Source of the DNA: JASHPR01 sp963844655
GTDB lineage: Bacteria > Actinomycetota > Actinomycetes > Streptosporangiales > Streptosporangiaceae
Direction of reading: 5' to 3'
Assembly: GCA_963844655.1 (NCBI GenBank)
Contig: CAWJPA010000001.1
Span: 496,001-560,000, forward strand
DNA length: 64,000 nucleotides
The notes under the pieces: model-generated
Databases searched by the model: none
What the model was told of the DNA's origin: nothing
What the model saw: only the letters and a program-made list of their open reading frames with translations
Part shown: piece after piece, positions 24,360-32,320 of the stretch
Position numbering within the stretch: position 1 is the first letter of the stretch
Layout of the letters: each line of letters opens with the position of its first letter
Made by a program: the position numbers and the translations under genes

Positions 24360-25187
24360 ATGGATGAGGAGACAGTGCTAGCCCGGGGGGACGACCCCCC
24401 GGAGCCCCCCGCGGGCTACCCGCTCGGGCCAGCCTCCGGCCGGCCGTCGCGGGCGGCCCAGCGCCTCCGGCGCTCGCCGACGACAGCGGCCGCATTCCGG
24501 GCGGGGCGCTGGCGGTCGCCGTGGTGGATCTCAGCCGGGCTGCTGCTGATCCTGATCCTGCTGACGGTCGACGTGCTCACCAACGGCCCGCTGGTCGCCG
24601 CCGACTATCACATACGCGCGGCGGTGCAGGCCCGCGCGACGTCCCCGCGCTGGCTGTGGCTGGGCCAGGGCCGGTACGCGCCCTTCCAGCTGATCGTCGA
24701 CCTGGGCAACAACCAGATCGCGATCCCGGTGCTCGCCGTCTGCGCGCTCATCGCCGTGGCCCGGCGCCGTAGCCTGCGCCCGCTGCTGGCCGCGGCCGCC
24801 GCCGTGGTGCTGCTGCTGGCCACCGTGGTCCCGGCGAAGATCCTGATCGGCCGGTCCGGGCCGGGCCTCGGGCCCGTGCCCCCCGGGCACCTGGGCGTGT
24901 TCCCTTCCGGGCACTCGTCCACGTCGGCCGTGTGTTACGGCCTGGCTGTGCTGCTGCTGGTCCCCGTCCTGCCCGCCCGGGCCAGGGCCCCGGCGGTGGC
25001 GGCCGTGGCCGCGGTGTGTCTCCTGGTCGGTCTGGGCCTGGTCTGGTGCGACTACCACTGGTTCACCGATGTGCTGGCCGGATGGGCGCTGTCGGGGATC
25101 ATCATTCAGGTCTGCCTGCGGCTGGCGCCGCCACCGGCGCCCGGTCCAGAACGATCCCGAAATGATCCCGGTACGCGGCCAGGATGA
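24360..25187 (+). CDS. PAP2-family membrane phosphatase
   Basis: 275 residues. A disordered, Pro/Arg-rich N-terminus of about 55 residues precedes about five or six membrane helices. PAP2 motifs are Lys-Ile-Leu-Ile-Gly-Arg-Ser-Gly-Pro, Pro-Ser-Gly-His-Ser-Ser-Thr and a degenerate third motif, Asp-Tyr-His-Trp-Phe-Thr-Asp-Val, that keeps the His and Asp. It probably dephosphorylates a lipid such as undecaprenyl pyrophosphate or phosphatidate at the membrane. The last 29 codons overlap the convergent N-acetyltransferase gene. Confidence 0.85.
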   Translation: MDEETVLARGDDPPEPPAGYPLGPASGRPSRAAQRLRRSPTTAAAFRAGRWRSPWWISAGLLLILILLTVDVLTNGPLVAADYHIRAAVQARATSPRWLWLGQGRYAPFQLIVDLGNNQIAIPVLAVCALIAVARRRSLRPLLAAAAAVVLLLATVVPAKILIGRSGPGLGPVPPGHLGVFPSGHSSTSAVCYGLAVLLLVPVLPARARAPAVAAVAAVCLLVGLGLVWCDYHWFTDVLAGWALSGIIIQVCLRLAPPPAPGPERSRNDPGTRPG

Positions 25188-25896
25188 CCTCATCGTCGGC
25201 CAGCTGCTGCTGAGTCCGGGTCTCGCCGCTGGTCACGATCAGGGTCCGGCCGCTCAGCGAGATCCGGCCGTCGTCGGTGAGCCGCGAGCAGATCGTGCTG
25301 TGCGTGAAGTGGGACTCCGGTGCGGTCTGCTGCCACCAGCAGGTGGGGACGAAGTCCGCCAGCGAGCGCCCGCGCCGCTCGACCCGGTACTGGAGCTTGC
25401 CGTCCTTGAACACGTCCAGGTCCCCGTGCTCGGCGTCGGCCAGCAGGAACCGGCCCGCCGGGTCGTCCTGCTCCGCCCGGTTCTCCAGCTGCAGCGGGTA
25501 GTCGCTGTGGCTGCCGAAGCCCACGTCGGCCAGCCAGAGACCGCTGGCGTCGGCGGGACGGACCACGAGCGCGAGGTGGTCAAACGGCGGCCCGAGCTCG
25601 GCGGTGCCCTGAACCCGCGCCGAGACCAGGGCGACATCGGCCCCCAGGGCCTGCAGCAGCAGCGCGAAGGTCCCGTTGAGTTCGTAGCAGAACCCGCCCC
25701 GCCGCCTGGTCACGATCTTGCCGAGCAGGTCGGCCTCATCCAGCGAGATCGGTTCCGACAGGTGGATGCTCAGGTTCTCGAACGGCACCGCCACCTGGTG
25801 CGCCCGGTGCAGGGTGCGCAGCGCCGCGGCGTCGAGCGCGGCGGGCCGCGGGGCGTTGATCCGGTCCAGGTAGGCAGCCAGCGTCTGCTCGTCCAT
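25102..25896 (-). CDS. Arylamine N-acetyltransferase
   Basis: 264 residues with the complete NAT triad: Cys70 in Arg-Gly-Gly-Phe-Cys-Tyr-Glu, His107 in Phe-Asp-His-Leu, and Asp124 in Leu-Ala-Asp-Val-Gly-Phe-Gly. Also typical are Pro-Phe-Glu-Asn-Leu-Ser and a C-terminal Phe-Gly-Ile segment. It transfers acetyl from acetyl-CoA to arylamines or hydrazines. The start at 25896 (Met-Asp-Glu-Gln) marks the family N-terminus; an open frame further upstream runs opposite the next gene. It overlaps the PAP2 gene by 86 bases at the 3' ends. Confidence 0.9.
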   Translation of the reverse strand: MDEQTLAAYLDRINAPRPAALDAAALRTLHRAHQVAVPFENLSIHLSEPISLDEADLLGKIVTRRRGGFCYELNGTFALLLQALGADVALVSARVQGTAELGPPFDHLALVVRPADASGLWLADVGFGSHSDYPLQLENRAEQDDPAGRFLLADAEHGDLDVFKDGKLQYRVERRGRSLADFVPTCWWQQTAPESHFTHSTICSRLTDDGRISLSGRTLIVTSGETRTQQQLADDEVILAAYRDHFGIVLDRAPVAAPAAGRPE

Positions 25897-25971
25897 ACGG
25901 CCGGGAACAAGCTGCGCCGGCCGGGCTGTTCCCCGGACGGGTAGCGGGCCGGTGAGTAAGGAGCAGACCTC

Positions 25972-26814
25972 ATGACCGAGCATCCACACCTGGGCCGGAT
26001 CGGCGTCTGGCGCGGCGCGGGCCAGGTGACCACCGAGCTGGCCGCCGGCCTGGAGCAGTTCGGCTACGGCACCCTGTGGCTGGGCGGCTCGCCCGGCGGC
26101 GACCTCAAGCAGGCCGAGCAGCTGCTCGGCGCGACCACCCGGCTGACCCTGGCCACCGGCATCGTGAACATGTGGAAGGACGACGCGCACACCGTGGCCG
26201 CGTCGTTCGCGCGCATCGAGGCCCGCTACCCGAGCCGGTTCCTGCTCGGTGTGGGCGCGGGTCACCGCGAGGCGACCCAGGAGTACGCCCGGCCCTACGA
26301 CACGCTCGCGAGGTACGTCGACACGCTGCTGGGCGACGGCGTCCCGGCGCAGAGCCTGGTGCTGGCCGCGCTCGGCCCCAAGGTGCTGCGGCTGGCCGCG
26401 GAGCGCACCGCGGGCGCCCACCCCTACCTGGTCACGCCCGAGTACACGCGCCGGGCCCGGGCCGTACTCGGCACCGGGCCGCTGCTGGCCCCGGAGCAGA
26501 AGGCAGTGCTGGAGACCGACCAGGAACGCGCGCGCGCCCTCGGCCGCCAGCGGGTGCGCAACCCCTACCTCGGGCTGGTCAACTACACCAGCAACCTGCG
26601 CCGTCTGGGCTGGAGCGAGGCGGACCTGAGCGACGGCGGCAGCGACGCGCTGATTGACGCGCTCGTCGCCTGGGGGAGCGAGGACCAGGTGGCGGCCCGG
26701 CTGCGGGAGCACCTCACGGCCGGCGCCGACCACGTGTGCGTCCAGCTGCTCACCGAGTCCGACGCCGGCCTGATGGACGGCTACCGGCGCCTGGCCGAGG
26801 CCCTGGGGTTGTAG
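25972..26814 (+). CDS. LLM-class F420-dependent oxidoreductase (TIGR03620 type)
   Basis: 280 residues of luciferase-like TIM barrel. Gly-Tyr-Gly-Thr-Leu-Trp-Leu-Gly-Gly-Ser, a Thr-Gly-Ile-Val-Asn-Met-Trp strand and Gly-Val-Gly-Ala-Gly-His fit the actinobacterial TIGR03620 subgroup, which is predicted to use coenzyme F420. The substrate is unknown. It is divergent from the acetyltransferase with a 75-base gap. Confidence 0.85.
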   Translation: MTEHPHLGRIGVWRGAGQVTTELAAGLEQFGYGTLWLGGSPGGDLKQAEQLLGATTRLTLATGIVNMWKDDAHTVAASFARIEARYPSRFLLGVGAGHREATQEYARPYDTLARYVDTLLGDGVPAQSLVLAALGPKVLRLAAERTAGAHPYLVTPEYTRRARAVLGTGPLLAPEQKAVLETDQERARALGRQRVRNPYLGLVNYTSNLRRLGWSEADLSDGGSDALIDALVAWGSEDQVAARLREHLTAGADHVCVQLLTESDAGLMDGYRRLAEALGL

Positions 26815-27162
26815 TCAGGCCGGAGCAGGCCGGTCCTTCTTGGGCAGCTTGCTGACCACGGCGTCATAGGAGGCGTCGATCGCCTCGAGCAGCTCATCGT
26901 CTGGGATCTCGCCGCCGATCCGGAGGCTGTTCCACCCGGACCGCCCGATGTACGCCATGACGGCTGCGTCGCCGGGGTAGCGCAGCAGCCACTCGTCGGC
27001 CACCTCCCTGGTCGGCCCGCATTTGAGCCCGACCGCGGTTCCGCCGCCCAGGAACGCGAAGATCTTGGGGCCGACCTTCACCACCGGGTCGCTCTCCCAT
27101 GGCTCGTCCTGCCAGGCGCCCGGCTTAGCCAGGCAGTAGGCGAGCACCTCATCCCGCGTCAT
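26815..27162 (-). CDS. MmcQ/YjbR family protein
   Basis: 115 residues of the YjbR fold: Leu-Ala-Lys-Pro-Gly-Ala near the N-terminus, Glu-Pro-Trp, Lys-Val-Gly-Pro-Lys-Ile-Phe-Ala, Leu-Lys-Cys and a C-terminal Glu-Ala-Ile-Asp-Ala-Ser-Tyr helix. These proteins look like small DNA-binding or partner-binding domains; their role is unproven. The start at 27162 has GGGAGG upstream and overlaps the end of the VOC gene by 14 bases. Confidence 0.8.
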   Translation of the reverse strand: MTRDEVLAYCLAKPGAWQDEPWESDPVVKVGPKIFAFLGGGTAVGLKCGPTREVADEWLLRYPGDAAVMAYIGRSGWNSLRIGGEIPDDELLEAIDASYDAVVSKLPKKDRPAPA

Positions 27163-27571
27163 CGTCGCCTCCCCCGTCGTCATCGGGCCAGGAGCGGCTG
27201 CTCAGCACGAGCCGGTACCCGTCCGGGTCCTCGATCGTGACTCCCCACTCGTCCCAGTACGGATTGCGCGCGGGAACCCGGGTGCCGCCGGCCTGGACCA
27301 GCCTGCGGACCAGGTCCTCGTCGGCCTCGCCGTCCAGGTAGAGCACCAGCAGGTCTTCCTCGGTCGGCGTGGCTATCGGGTCGCCGACGAGCTCCAGGTG
27401 CCAGGCCGCGCCCGGCCAGCCGGCCATCAGCAGCCCGTGGTCGCCCTCGGCCGAGGAATCGACCCGGTACAGGACGCTGAGCCCGAGGCCCCCGACCCAG
27501 AAGCGCTCGGCCGCCTGAAGGTCGCGGCTCGGGCGCGCGATGCGCAGGTGACTGGCTGGCTGCGGCCTCAT
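27149..27571 (-). CDS. VOC-family (glyoxalase-like) protein
   Basis: 140 residues with paired beta-alpha-beta-beta-beta modules. It has an N-terminal His-Leu-Arg-Ile-Ala-Arg-Pro, a Phe-Trp-Val-Gly-Gly-Leu-Gly-Leu motif, a central His-Leu-Glu-Leu strand and the closing Asp-Pro-Asp-Gly-Tyr-Arg-Leu-Val-Leu. It could be a metal-dependent lyase, dioxygenase or resistance protein. The acidic Gly/Asp tail is encoded by the stretch overlapping the YjbR gene. The two form an operon. Confidence 0.85.
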   Translation of the reverse strand: MRPQPASHLRIARPSRDLQAAERFWVGGLGLSVLYRVDSSAEGDHGLLMAGWPGAAWHLELVGDPIATPTEEDLLVLYLDGEADEDLVRRLVQAGGTRVPARNPYWDEWGVTIEDPDGYRLVLSSRSWPDDDGGGDDDAG

Positions 27572-27583
27572 GGATCTCCGTTC

Positions 27584-28273
27584 TCAGCTGCCGTCGGCGA
27601 TGGCCGCGACGACGGCGTACGGCAGGTACCGCGGGTGTACCAGCAGCGCCCTGGCCACCTGGCGGATCTTCAGTCGCAACGGCTCCAGCAGTTGCTCGCT
27701 GTACCGCCACGCACCGCATTCATCGTCCCCGAAGCGCGCGGCCGCCGCGCGGCGGAACCGCCTCGCGTCCCCCTCCCGCCAGGTCCGCAGCCACGCGCGC
27801 AGCTCGTCGTCACGCTCGAGCATCGTCCAGGCCCGCAGCCGCTCCGCGATCTGGCCCGCCGCGTCGATGACAAACGCCAGGTCGGTGCCGCCGCTGATGC
27901 CGTGGACCCGGCCCTCGTTCCTGTGGCCGTGGTGGATGCTGGCCGAGCTGAACCTGGCCCCGACGGCCAGCGCGGCCACCGCGTGACCGGCCTCGTGCCA
28001 CGCGGTCTCAACGGTGGCCGTCCTGGCCGGCCCGTAGCTCGCGAAGCAGCCACAGTCGTAGCGCTGCCTGACCCACTTGTCGTTCACGATCGACTCGTCG
28101 TCGTAGCGGATCACGCGGCTCAGCTCGGCCCGGATCCCGGCCACCACGCGCCGGTCCGCGGGTTTGAGGCCGTGCGGGCCAGCGGGATTGAGGTCAGCGG
28201 GATCGAGGCCGCGCGGGCCAGCGGACTGGCGGATGCGGCGGCCTGCAGCGGCGCGCTGGTCGGAGAGCTTCAT
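27584..28273 (-). CDS. Stand-alone M41-like HExxH metallopeptidase-fold protein
   Basis: 229 residues. The zinc motif His93-Glu-Ala-Gly-His97 lies in a helix followed by Ala-Val-Ala-Ala-Leu-Ala, matching the peptidase domain of FtsH (M41). There is no AAA domain and no membrane helix. The N-terminal 45 residues are low-complexity, with repeated Gly-Leu-(Asp/Lys)-Pro-Ala-Asp units. A Cys-Gly-Cys pair lies before the motif. It may be a housekeeping-independent protease or an inactive relative. The gene does not overlap its neighbours. Confidence 0.65.
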   Translation of the reverse strand: MKLSDQRAAAGRRIRQSAGPRGLDPADLNPAGPHGLKPADRRVVAGIRAELSRVIRYDDESIVNDKWVRQRYDCGCFASYGPARTATVETAWHEAGHAVAALAVGARFSSASIHHGHRNEGRVHGISGGTDLAFVIDAAGQIAERLRAWTMLERDDELRAWLRTWREGDARRFRRAAAARFGDDECGAWRYSEQLLEPLRLKIRQVARALLVHPRYLPYAVVAAIADGS

Positions 28274-28336
28274 GGCCGGCGACCGAGCCTAGCGCCGCCT
28301 CTTGACCCCGAGGTAGCGGCCCGTTATGCTCCACTA

Positions 28337-28357
28337 AATTTCTATCAGAAAGAAATT
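28337..28357. promoter_or_regulatory. Operator-like palindrome at the ROK gene start
   Basis: AATTTCT and AGAAATT form perfect seven-base arms around ATCAGAA, ending one base before the ATG. A TATGCT -10-like element sits at 28325-28330. No ribosome-binding site fits between, so the mRNA is probably leaderless or nearly so, and a bound regulator would cover the transcription start. ROK repressors typically autoregulate through such AT-rich dyads. Confidence 0.6.
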
Positions 28358-28358
28358 A

Positions 28359-29540
28359 ATGGAGCGAGCGTCGGTCACCGAGGTCAACGAGTACCTGGTG
28401 CTTGACGCCATCCGGCTCGCGGGCGAGACTACCCGGCCCGAGTTGGCCGCGGCCCTCCGGCTCTCGCCCGCCTCGGTGAGCCGCATCGTCAGGCGGCTGA
28501 TGGCGCAGCAGCTGGTGACCGAGGAGCCCGGGCCCTCGGAAGGCCTGGGCCGCAACCGGGACCTGGTGCGCTTCAACCGCCGCTCGGGCGCGGTGATCGC
28601 CGTGGACCTGGGCGGGACCAAGTGCCACGGTGCAGTGGCCGACCTGGCCGGGGAGATCCTGGACGAGGACATCAGGCCGGCCTTCGCGGGCGGGTCCCCG
28701 GCGCAGAGCCTGCTCGAGTGCGTCGGGGCGCTGCGCCAGGCCGCGGCGGGGGAGGGCCTGCCGATCCAGGCCGTGTCCGTGGGGATCCCGGCGGTGATCA
28801 ACCCCGACACCGGTCTGGCCGACGCGGGGCCGAACGTGCACTGGCACGGGTTCGACATCAACGGCCTGCTCAGCCGGGAGCTCAGCGAGCCCTTCGCGGT
28901 GGAGAACGACGTCAACCTCGCGGGCCTGGGTGAGGCCTGGCGGGGCAGCGGCACCGACTCCGGCTGCTTTGTGACGCTGTCCCTGGGTACCGGCGTCGGC
29001 GCCGCGATCGTGCTGGACGGCAGCGTCGTCCGGGGACGGCACAACGCGGCCGGGGAGATCGGCTACCTGGTCACCGGCCGCGGCCAGCTCCGCAGCGGCG
29101 CCGGCCTGGAGGCACTGATCTCTGGCCCCGCGCTGACCAGCCGCGCGAAGGACCTGGCCCGGGACCGCCCGGGGCGGACCAGCCTGGACCCGGGCGCCAT
29201 CACCCCGGCCCGCCTGTTCGAGGCGGCGGCCGCCGGTGACCCGGCCGCGCGCACCGTGATCAGGGAGCTCATCGACCAGGTCGCCATCACCGTGCTCGCG
29301 GTCACCGCGCTGGTCGACCCGGACCGGGTGATCCTGGGCGGCAGCATCGGCCGGGCCCTGGCCCCGTACCTGGGGCAGATCGAGGCGCTGGTCGGCCGGG
29401 CCGCCTACCGCGCCCCGGACCTGGTCATCTCCACCCTCGGCCCCAACGCCACCGTGACCGGAGCGATCGCCGCCGCGCTCGCGCTGCACCGGGAGTCCAA
29501 CGCGCCCTCGGTGCCCTCGATCCGCAGTACCCCCGCCTGA
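28359..29540 (+). CDS. ROK-family transcriptional regulator
   Basis: 393 residues. Residues 1-70 form a winged helix (Glu-Leu-Ala-Ala-Ala-Leu-Arg-Leu-Ser-Pro-Ala-Ser-Val). From about residue 80 comes the ROK sugar-kinase fold, with Val-Asp-Leu-Gly-Gly-Thr-Lys, Glu-Asn-Asp-Val-Asn and Gly-Thr-Gly-Val-Gly motifs. The usual ROK zinc motif (Cys-x-Cys-Gly-x-x-Gly-Cys) is not visible; the corresponding stretch reads Gly-Arg-Gly-Gln-Leu. It probably senses a sugar or sugar-like ligand and controls the two genes behind it, since the next start is only ten bases away. Confidence 0.85.
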   Translation: MERASVTEVNEYLVLDAIRLAGETTRPELAAALRLSPASVSRIVRRLMAQQLVTEEPGPSEGLGRNRDLVRFNRRSGAVIAVDLGGTKCHGAVADLAGEILDEDIRPAFAGGSPAQSLLECVGALRQAAAGEGLPIQAVSVGIPAVINPDTGLADAGPNVHWHGFDINGLLSRELSEPFAVENDVNLAGLGEAWRGSGTDSGCFVTLSLGTGVGAAIVLDGSVVRGRHNAAGEIGYLVTGRGQLRSGAGLEALISGPALTSRAKDLARDRPGRTSLDPGAITPARLFEAAAAGDPAARTVIRELIDQVAITVLAVTALVDPDRVILGGSIGRALAPYLGQIEALVGRAAYRAPDLVISTLGPNATVTGAIAAALALHRESNAPSVPSIRSTPA

Positions 29541-29549
29541 GGAGCAGTC

Positions 29550-30794
29550 ATGTTTCTGGCCCCGCTTCGCCGCCGCAACCCGGAGTTCCTCCGGGCGGCC
29601 GCGAGCCTGCACGCCTCGGGCGCCGTGCCCGCGAACAGCTACGTGCTCGACCTGGACACGGTGACGGCCAACGCCCGGGTGATGAGCCAGGAGGCGGCCG
29701 CACACTCGCTGCGGCTGTTCGCGATGACCAAGCAGGTGGGGCGGAACCCGCGGTTCTGTGCCGCGGTCCGCGACGGCGGGATCGAGGCCGCGGTAGCCGT
29801 GGACATGGCCGATGCCCGCGCGGTCCTGGCGGGCGGCCTGCGCCTGGGGCACCTCGGCCACCTGGTCCAGGTCCCAAGCCACGAAGCCGCCGAGGCGGCC
29901 ACCATGCAGCCGGACTACTGGACGGTGTTCAGCACGGCCAAGGCCGAGGAGGCCGCCGCGGCGTCGGCGGCCCGCGGCCGGGTCCAGGACCTGCTGCTGC
30001 GCATCCATGCGCCGGGCGACACGTTCTACACCGGCCACGAGGGCGGCTTTCCCGCCGCGGACGTGCTCGACGTCGCCGATGCCGTCGACAAGCTCGACGG
30101 AGCCAGGTTCGCCGGGATCACCACGTTTCCCGCGCTGCTGTTCTCCGAGGCCGACGGCACAGTCTCGGCCACCCGCAACCTGGCCACCCTGCACGACGCG
30201 GCGGCCCGGCTGCGCGGGGCCGGGCGGAACCCCGAGATCAACGCGCCCGGCACGACCAGCAGCGCGGTGTTCGGGAAGCTGGCTGAGGCCGGGGCCACCC
30301 AGGTTGAGCCGGGGCACGGGCTGACCGGGACCACCCCGCTGCACGCCGTCCGCGAGGACCTGCCGGAGCGGCCCGCCGCCGGCTACGTGACCGAGGTGTC
30401 CCACTGCTACGGCGGCCGGGCCTACTGCTTCGGCGGCGGGCTCTACATCGACCCGGTGTTCGCCGAGTACCGGCTGCAGGCGCTGGTCGCCCCGGGCGGC
30501 GACATCGACGGCGCGTTCCTCGCCGACGCCGAGATCCCGCCACCCGCCGCGATCGACTACTACGGCATGCTCACCCCGCCGGACGGCCGGACGATCCGGC
30601 CAGGCGACACGGTGATCTTCGGTTTCCGCATCCAGGCGTTCGTCACCCGCGCGTACGTGGTCCCGATCAGCGGGGTCCACGGCTCAGGCGCGCGGGCCTG
30701 CGGCGTGTGGGCGGCCGACGGACGTCCAGCCCGCTGGGATCAGCCAGCGGAACCAGGTACACATCCCCCGACAGCGGAAGGGAGATCCGCATGA
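29550..30794 (+). CDS. YhfX-type PLP-dependent protein (alanine racemase-like barrel)
   Basis: 414 residues closely following the YhfX pattern: an N-terminal Met-Phe-Leu with Arg-Arg-Asn-Pro, the PLP lysine Lys61 in Ala-Met-Thr-Lys-Gln-Val-Gly-Arg-Asn, Leu-Gly-His-Leu-Val-Gln-Val-Pro, Pro-Gly-His-Gly-Leu-Thr-Gly-Thr and Cys-Tyr-Gly-Gly-Arg. It has a fold-type III barrel like alanine racemase, but the reaction is not established. It lies ten bases after the ROK gene and overlaps the permease by four bases, so the three act as one unit. The last 25 residues overlapping the permease leader look unconserved. Confidence 0.85.
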   Translation: MFLAPLRRRNPEFLRAAASLHASGAVPANSYVLDLDTVTANARVMSQEAAAHSLRLFAMTKQVGRNPRFCAAVRDGGIEAAVAVDMADARAVLAGGLRLGHLGHLVQVPSHEAAEAATMQPDYWTVFSTAKAEEAAAASAARGRVQDLLLRIHAPGDTFYTGHEGGFPAADVLDVADAVDKLDGARFAGITTFPALLFSEADGTVSATRNLATLHDAAARLRGAGRNPEINAPGTTSSAVFGKLAEAGATQVEPGHGLTGTTPLHAVREDLPERPAAGYVTEVSHCYGGRAYCFGGGLYIDPVFAEYRLQALVAPGGDIDGAFLADAEIPPPAAIDYYGMLTPPDGRTIRPGDTVIFGFRIQAFVTRAYVVPISGVHGSGARACGVWAADGRPARWDQPAEPGTHPPTAEGRSA

Positions 30795-32272
30795 GCCAGA
30801 ACATCAGCACGCCTCCCGCGGCGAGCGAGGGCGTCCGCCCCGGCCGGCTGAAGGGCGGGGCCATCGGCGCGCTGGGCGCGGCCGTGATGGCCATGGCCTT
30901 CATGGGCCCAGCGACGAGTGTCGCCTTTAATACCCCGCCCGCGGCGGCCAAGATCGGCTTCGCGCTGCCGCTCGGCATCCTGCTCGCCATGCTGGTCTGC
31001 CTGATCATGGCCTCCACGATCGGCTCCTTCTCCAGCAAGCTCCCGTCCGCGGGCTTCGCCTACACGTTCAACACGCACGCCTTCGGCAAGGGCGCGGGCT
31101 TCACCTCCGGCTGGATCCTGGTCCTGGCCTACGGCGCGGTCGGGCCGATGCTGTTCGCCGCGATGGGCGGATTCGGCAACCAGTTCCTGGTCAGCCAGTT
31201 CGGCGTGAACCTGCCCTGGTGGGTGATCAGCGCCGCCATCATGGCGATCATCTGGTTCATCGGCACGCTGGGCGTGAGCAGCTCGGCCAAGACCGCGCTG
31301 ATCTTCCTGATCCTCGAGGTCGGCGTGCTGCTCAGCCTGTTCGCGACCATCATCGGCCAGGGCGGGGCGAGCGGGAACACGCTCGCCGCGTTCAACCCGG
31401 CAAACTCGCTCAACGGTGTGAGCGGCATCGGCTTCGGCATGCTCTGGGGCATCCTGATGTTTGTCGGGTTCGAGTCGGCCGGGACCCTGGGCGAGGAGAC
31501 GCGCGACGCCCGGCGCTCCGTGCCGCGGGCGCTGCTGTTCGCCGTGGTGCTGATCGGCATCGTGTACGTGGTGTCTGGCTACGCGGCCGCGATCGGCTTC
31601 GGGGAGAACCATGTCAACGCGCTGGCCAGCGACGCCAGCCCGTGGACCACGCTGGCGACCAGGTTCTGGGGCGCCGACGGCGTATGGCTGCTCACGCTCA
31701 CGGTGCTGAACAGCCAGTTCGCCAACGTGCTCTCCGGCTCGTCGGCCGCCGTGCGGGTGATCTTCTCGTTCGGCCGGGAGGGCATCTTCAGCCGCAGGCT
31801 CGGCACGACCAACCGCAGGGACAGCCCGGCGGTCGCGTGGGCCGCGTACATCATCTTCTCGGCCGTGGTGACGTTCGCGCTGGGCGCCTGGATCACCCCG
31901 TTCGGCGCCTACAACTTCCTCGGCAGCATGCTGGGCCTGGGCATCATCATCCTGTACATCCTGATGAACATCGGGCTGATCGTGTACTTCCGGCGCCGGC
32001 ACGCCGACGAGTTCTCGCCGATCAGGCACGGGGTGCTGCCCATTCTCGGCACGCTGCTGATGCTGCTGCCGATCTACGGCCTGCTCTGGCCGATCCCGCC
32101 CTGGCCGTACGACCTGGTGCCCTACCTCATCGTCGCCTGGACGGTCGGCGGCGTCGGCTACTTCCTGTACCTGGCCAGCAAGCGCCCGGCCATGGTCGAG
32201 GCGATGGGGCGGGTGTGGGAGCCGGACACCGGCCAGGCCGCGGTCACGGCGGCGGGCGAAACGGCGCAGTAA
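30791..32272 (+). CDS. APC-family amino acid permease
   Basis: 493 residues with about twelve membrane helices. It has the conserved Pro-Ala-Thr-Ser-Val-Ala-Phe-Asn in helix 1, Gly-Phe-Glu-Ser-Ala-Gly-Thr-Leu-Gly-Glu-Glu in helix 6, and Ser-Phe-Gly-Arg-Glu-Gly-Ile-Phe. The ATG has GGAG upstream and overlaps the YhfX stop as ATGA. It probably imports the amino-acid-like substrate of the YhfX-type enzyme. A strong hairpin follows the stop codon. Confidence 0.88.
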   Translation: MSQNISTPPAASEGVRPGRLKGGAIGALGAAVMAMAFMGPATSVAFNTPPAAAKIGFALPLGILLAMLVCLIMASTIGSFSSKLPSAGFAYTFNTHAFGKGAGFTSGWILVLAYGAVGPMLFAAMGGFGNQFLVSQFGVNLPWWVISAAIMAIIWFIGTLGVSSSAKTALIFLILEVGVLLSLFATIIGQGGASGNTLAAFNPANSLNGVSGIGFGMLWGILMFVGFESAGTLGEETRDARRSVPRALLFAVVLIGIVYVVSGYAAAIGFGENHVNALASDASPWTTLATRFWGADGVWLLTLTVLNSQFANVLSGSSAAVRVIFSFGREGIFSRRLGTTNRRDSPAVAWAAYIIFSAVVTFALGAWITPFGAYNFLGSMLGLGIIILYILMNIGLIVYFRRRHADEFSPIRHGVLPILGTLLMLLPIYGLLWPIPPWPYDLVPYLIVAWTVGGVGYFLYLASKRPAMVEAMGRVWEPDTGQAAVTAAGETAQ

Positions 32273-32281
32273 GGCCGCCCG

Positions 32282-32312
32282 CGCATCCCAAGGCGGTCTG
32301 GCTTGGGATGCG
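32282..32312. terminator. Bidirectional hairpin terminator
   Basis: CGCATCCCAAG and CTTGGGATGCG pair perfectly over eleven bases around a nine-base loop, with additional CCCGC/GCGGG pairing outside. It lies exactly between the convergent permease and the minus-strand membrane protein gene, and can serve both. Confidence 0.75.
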
Positions 32313-32320
32313 TGCGGGGC

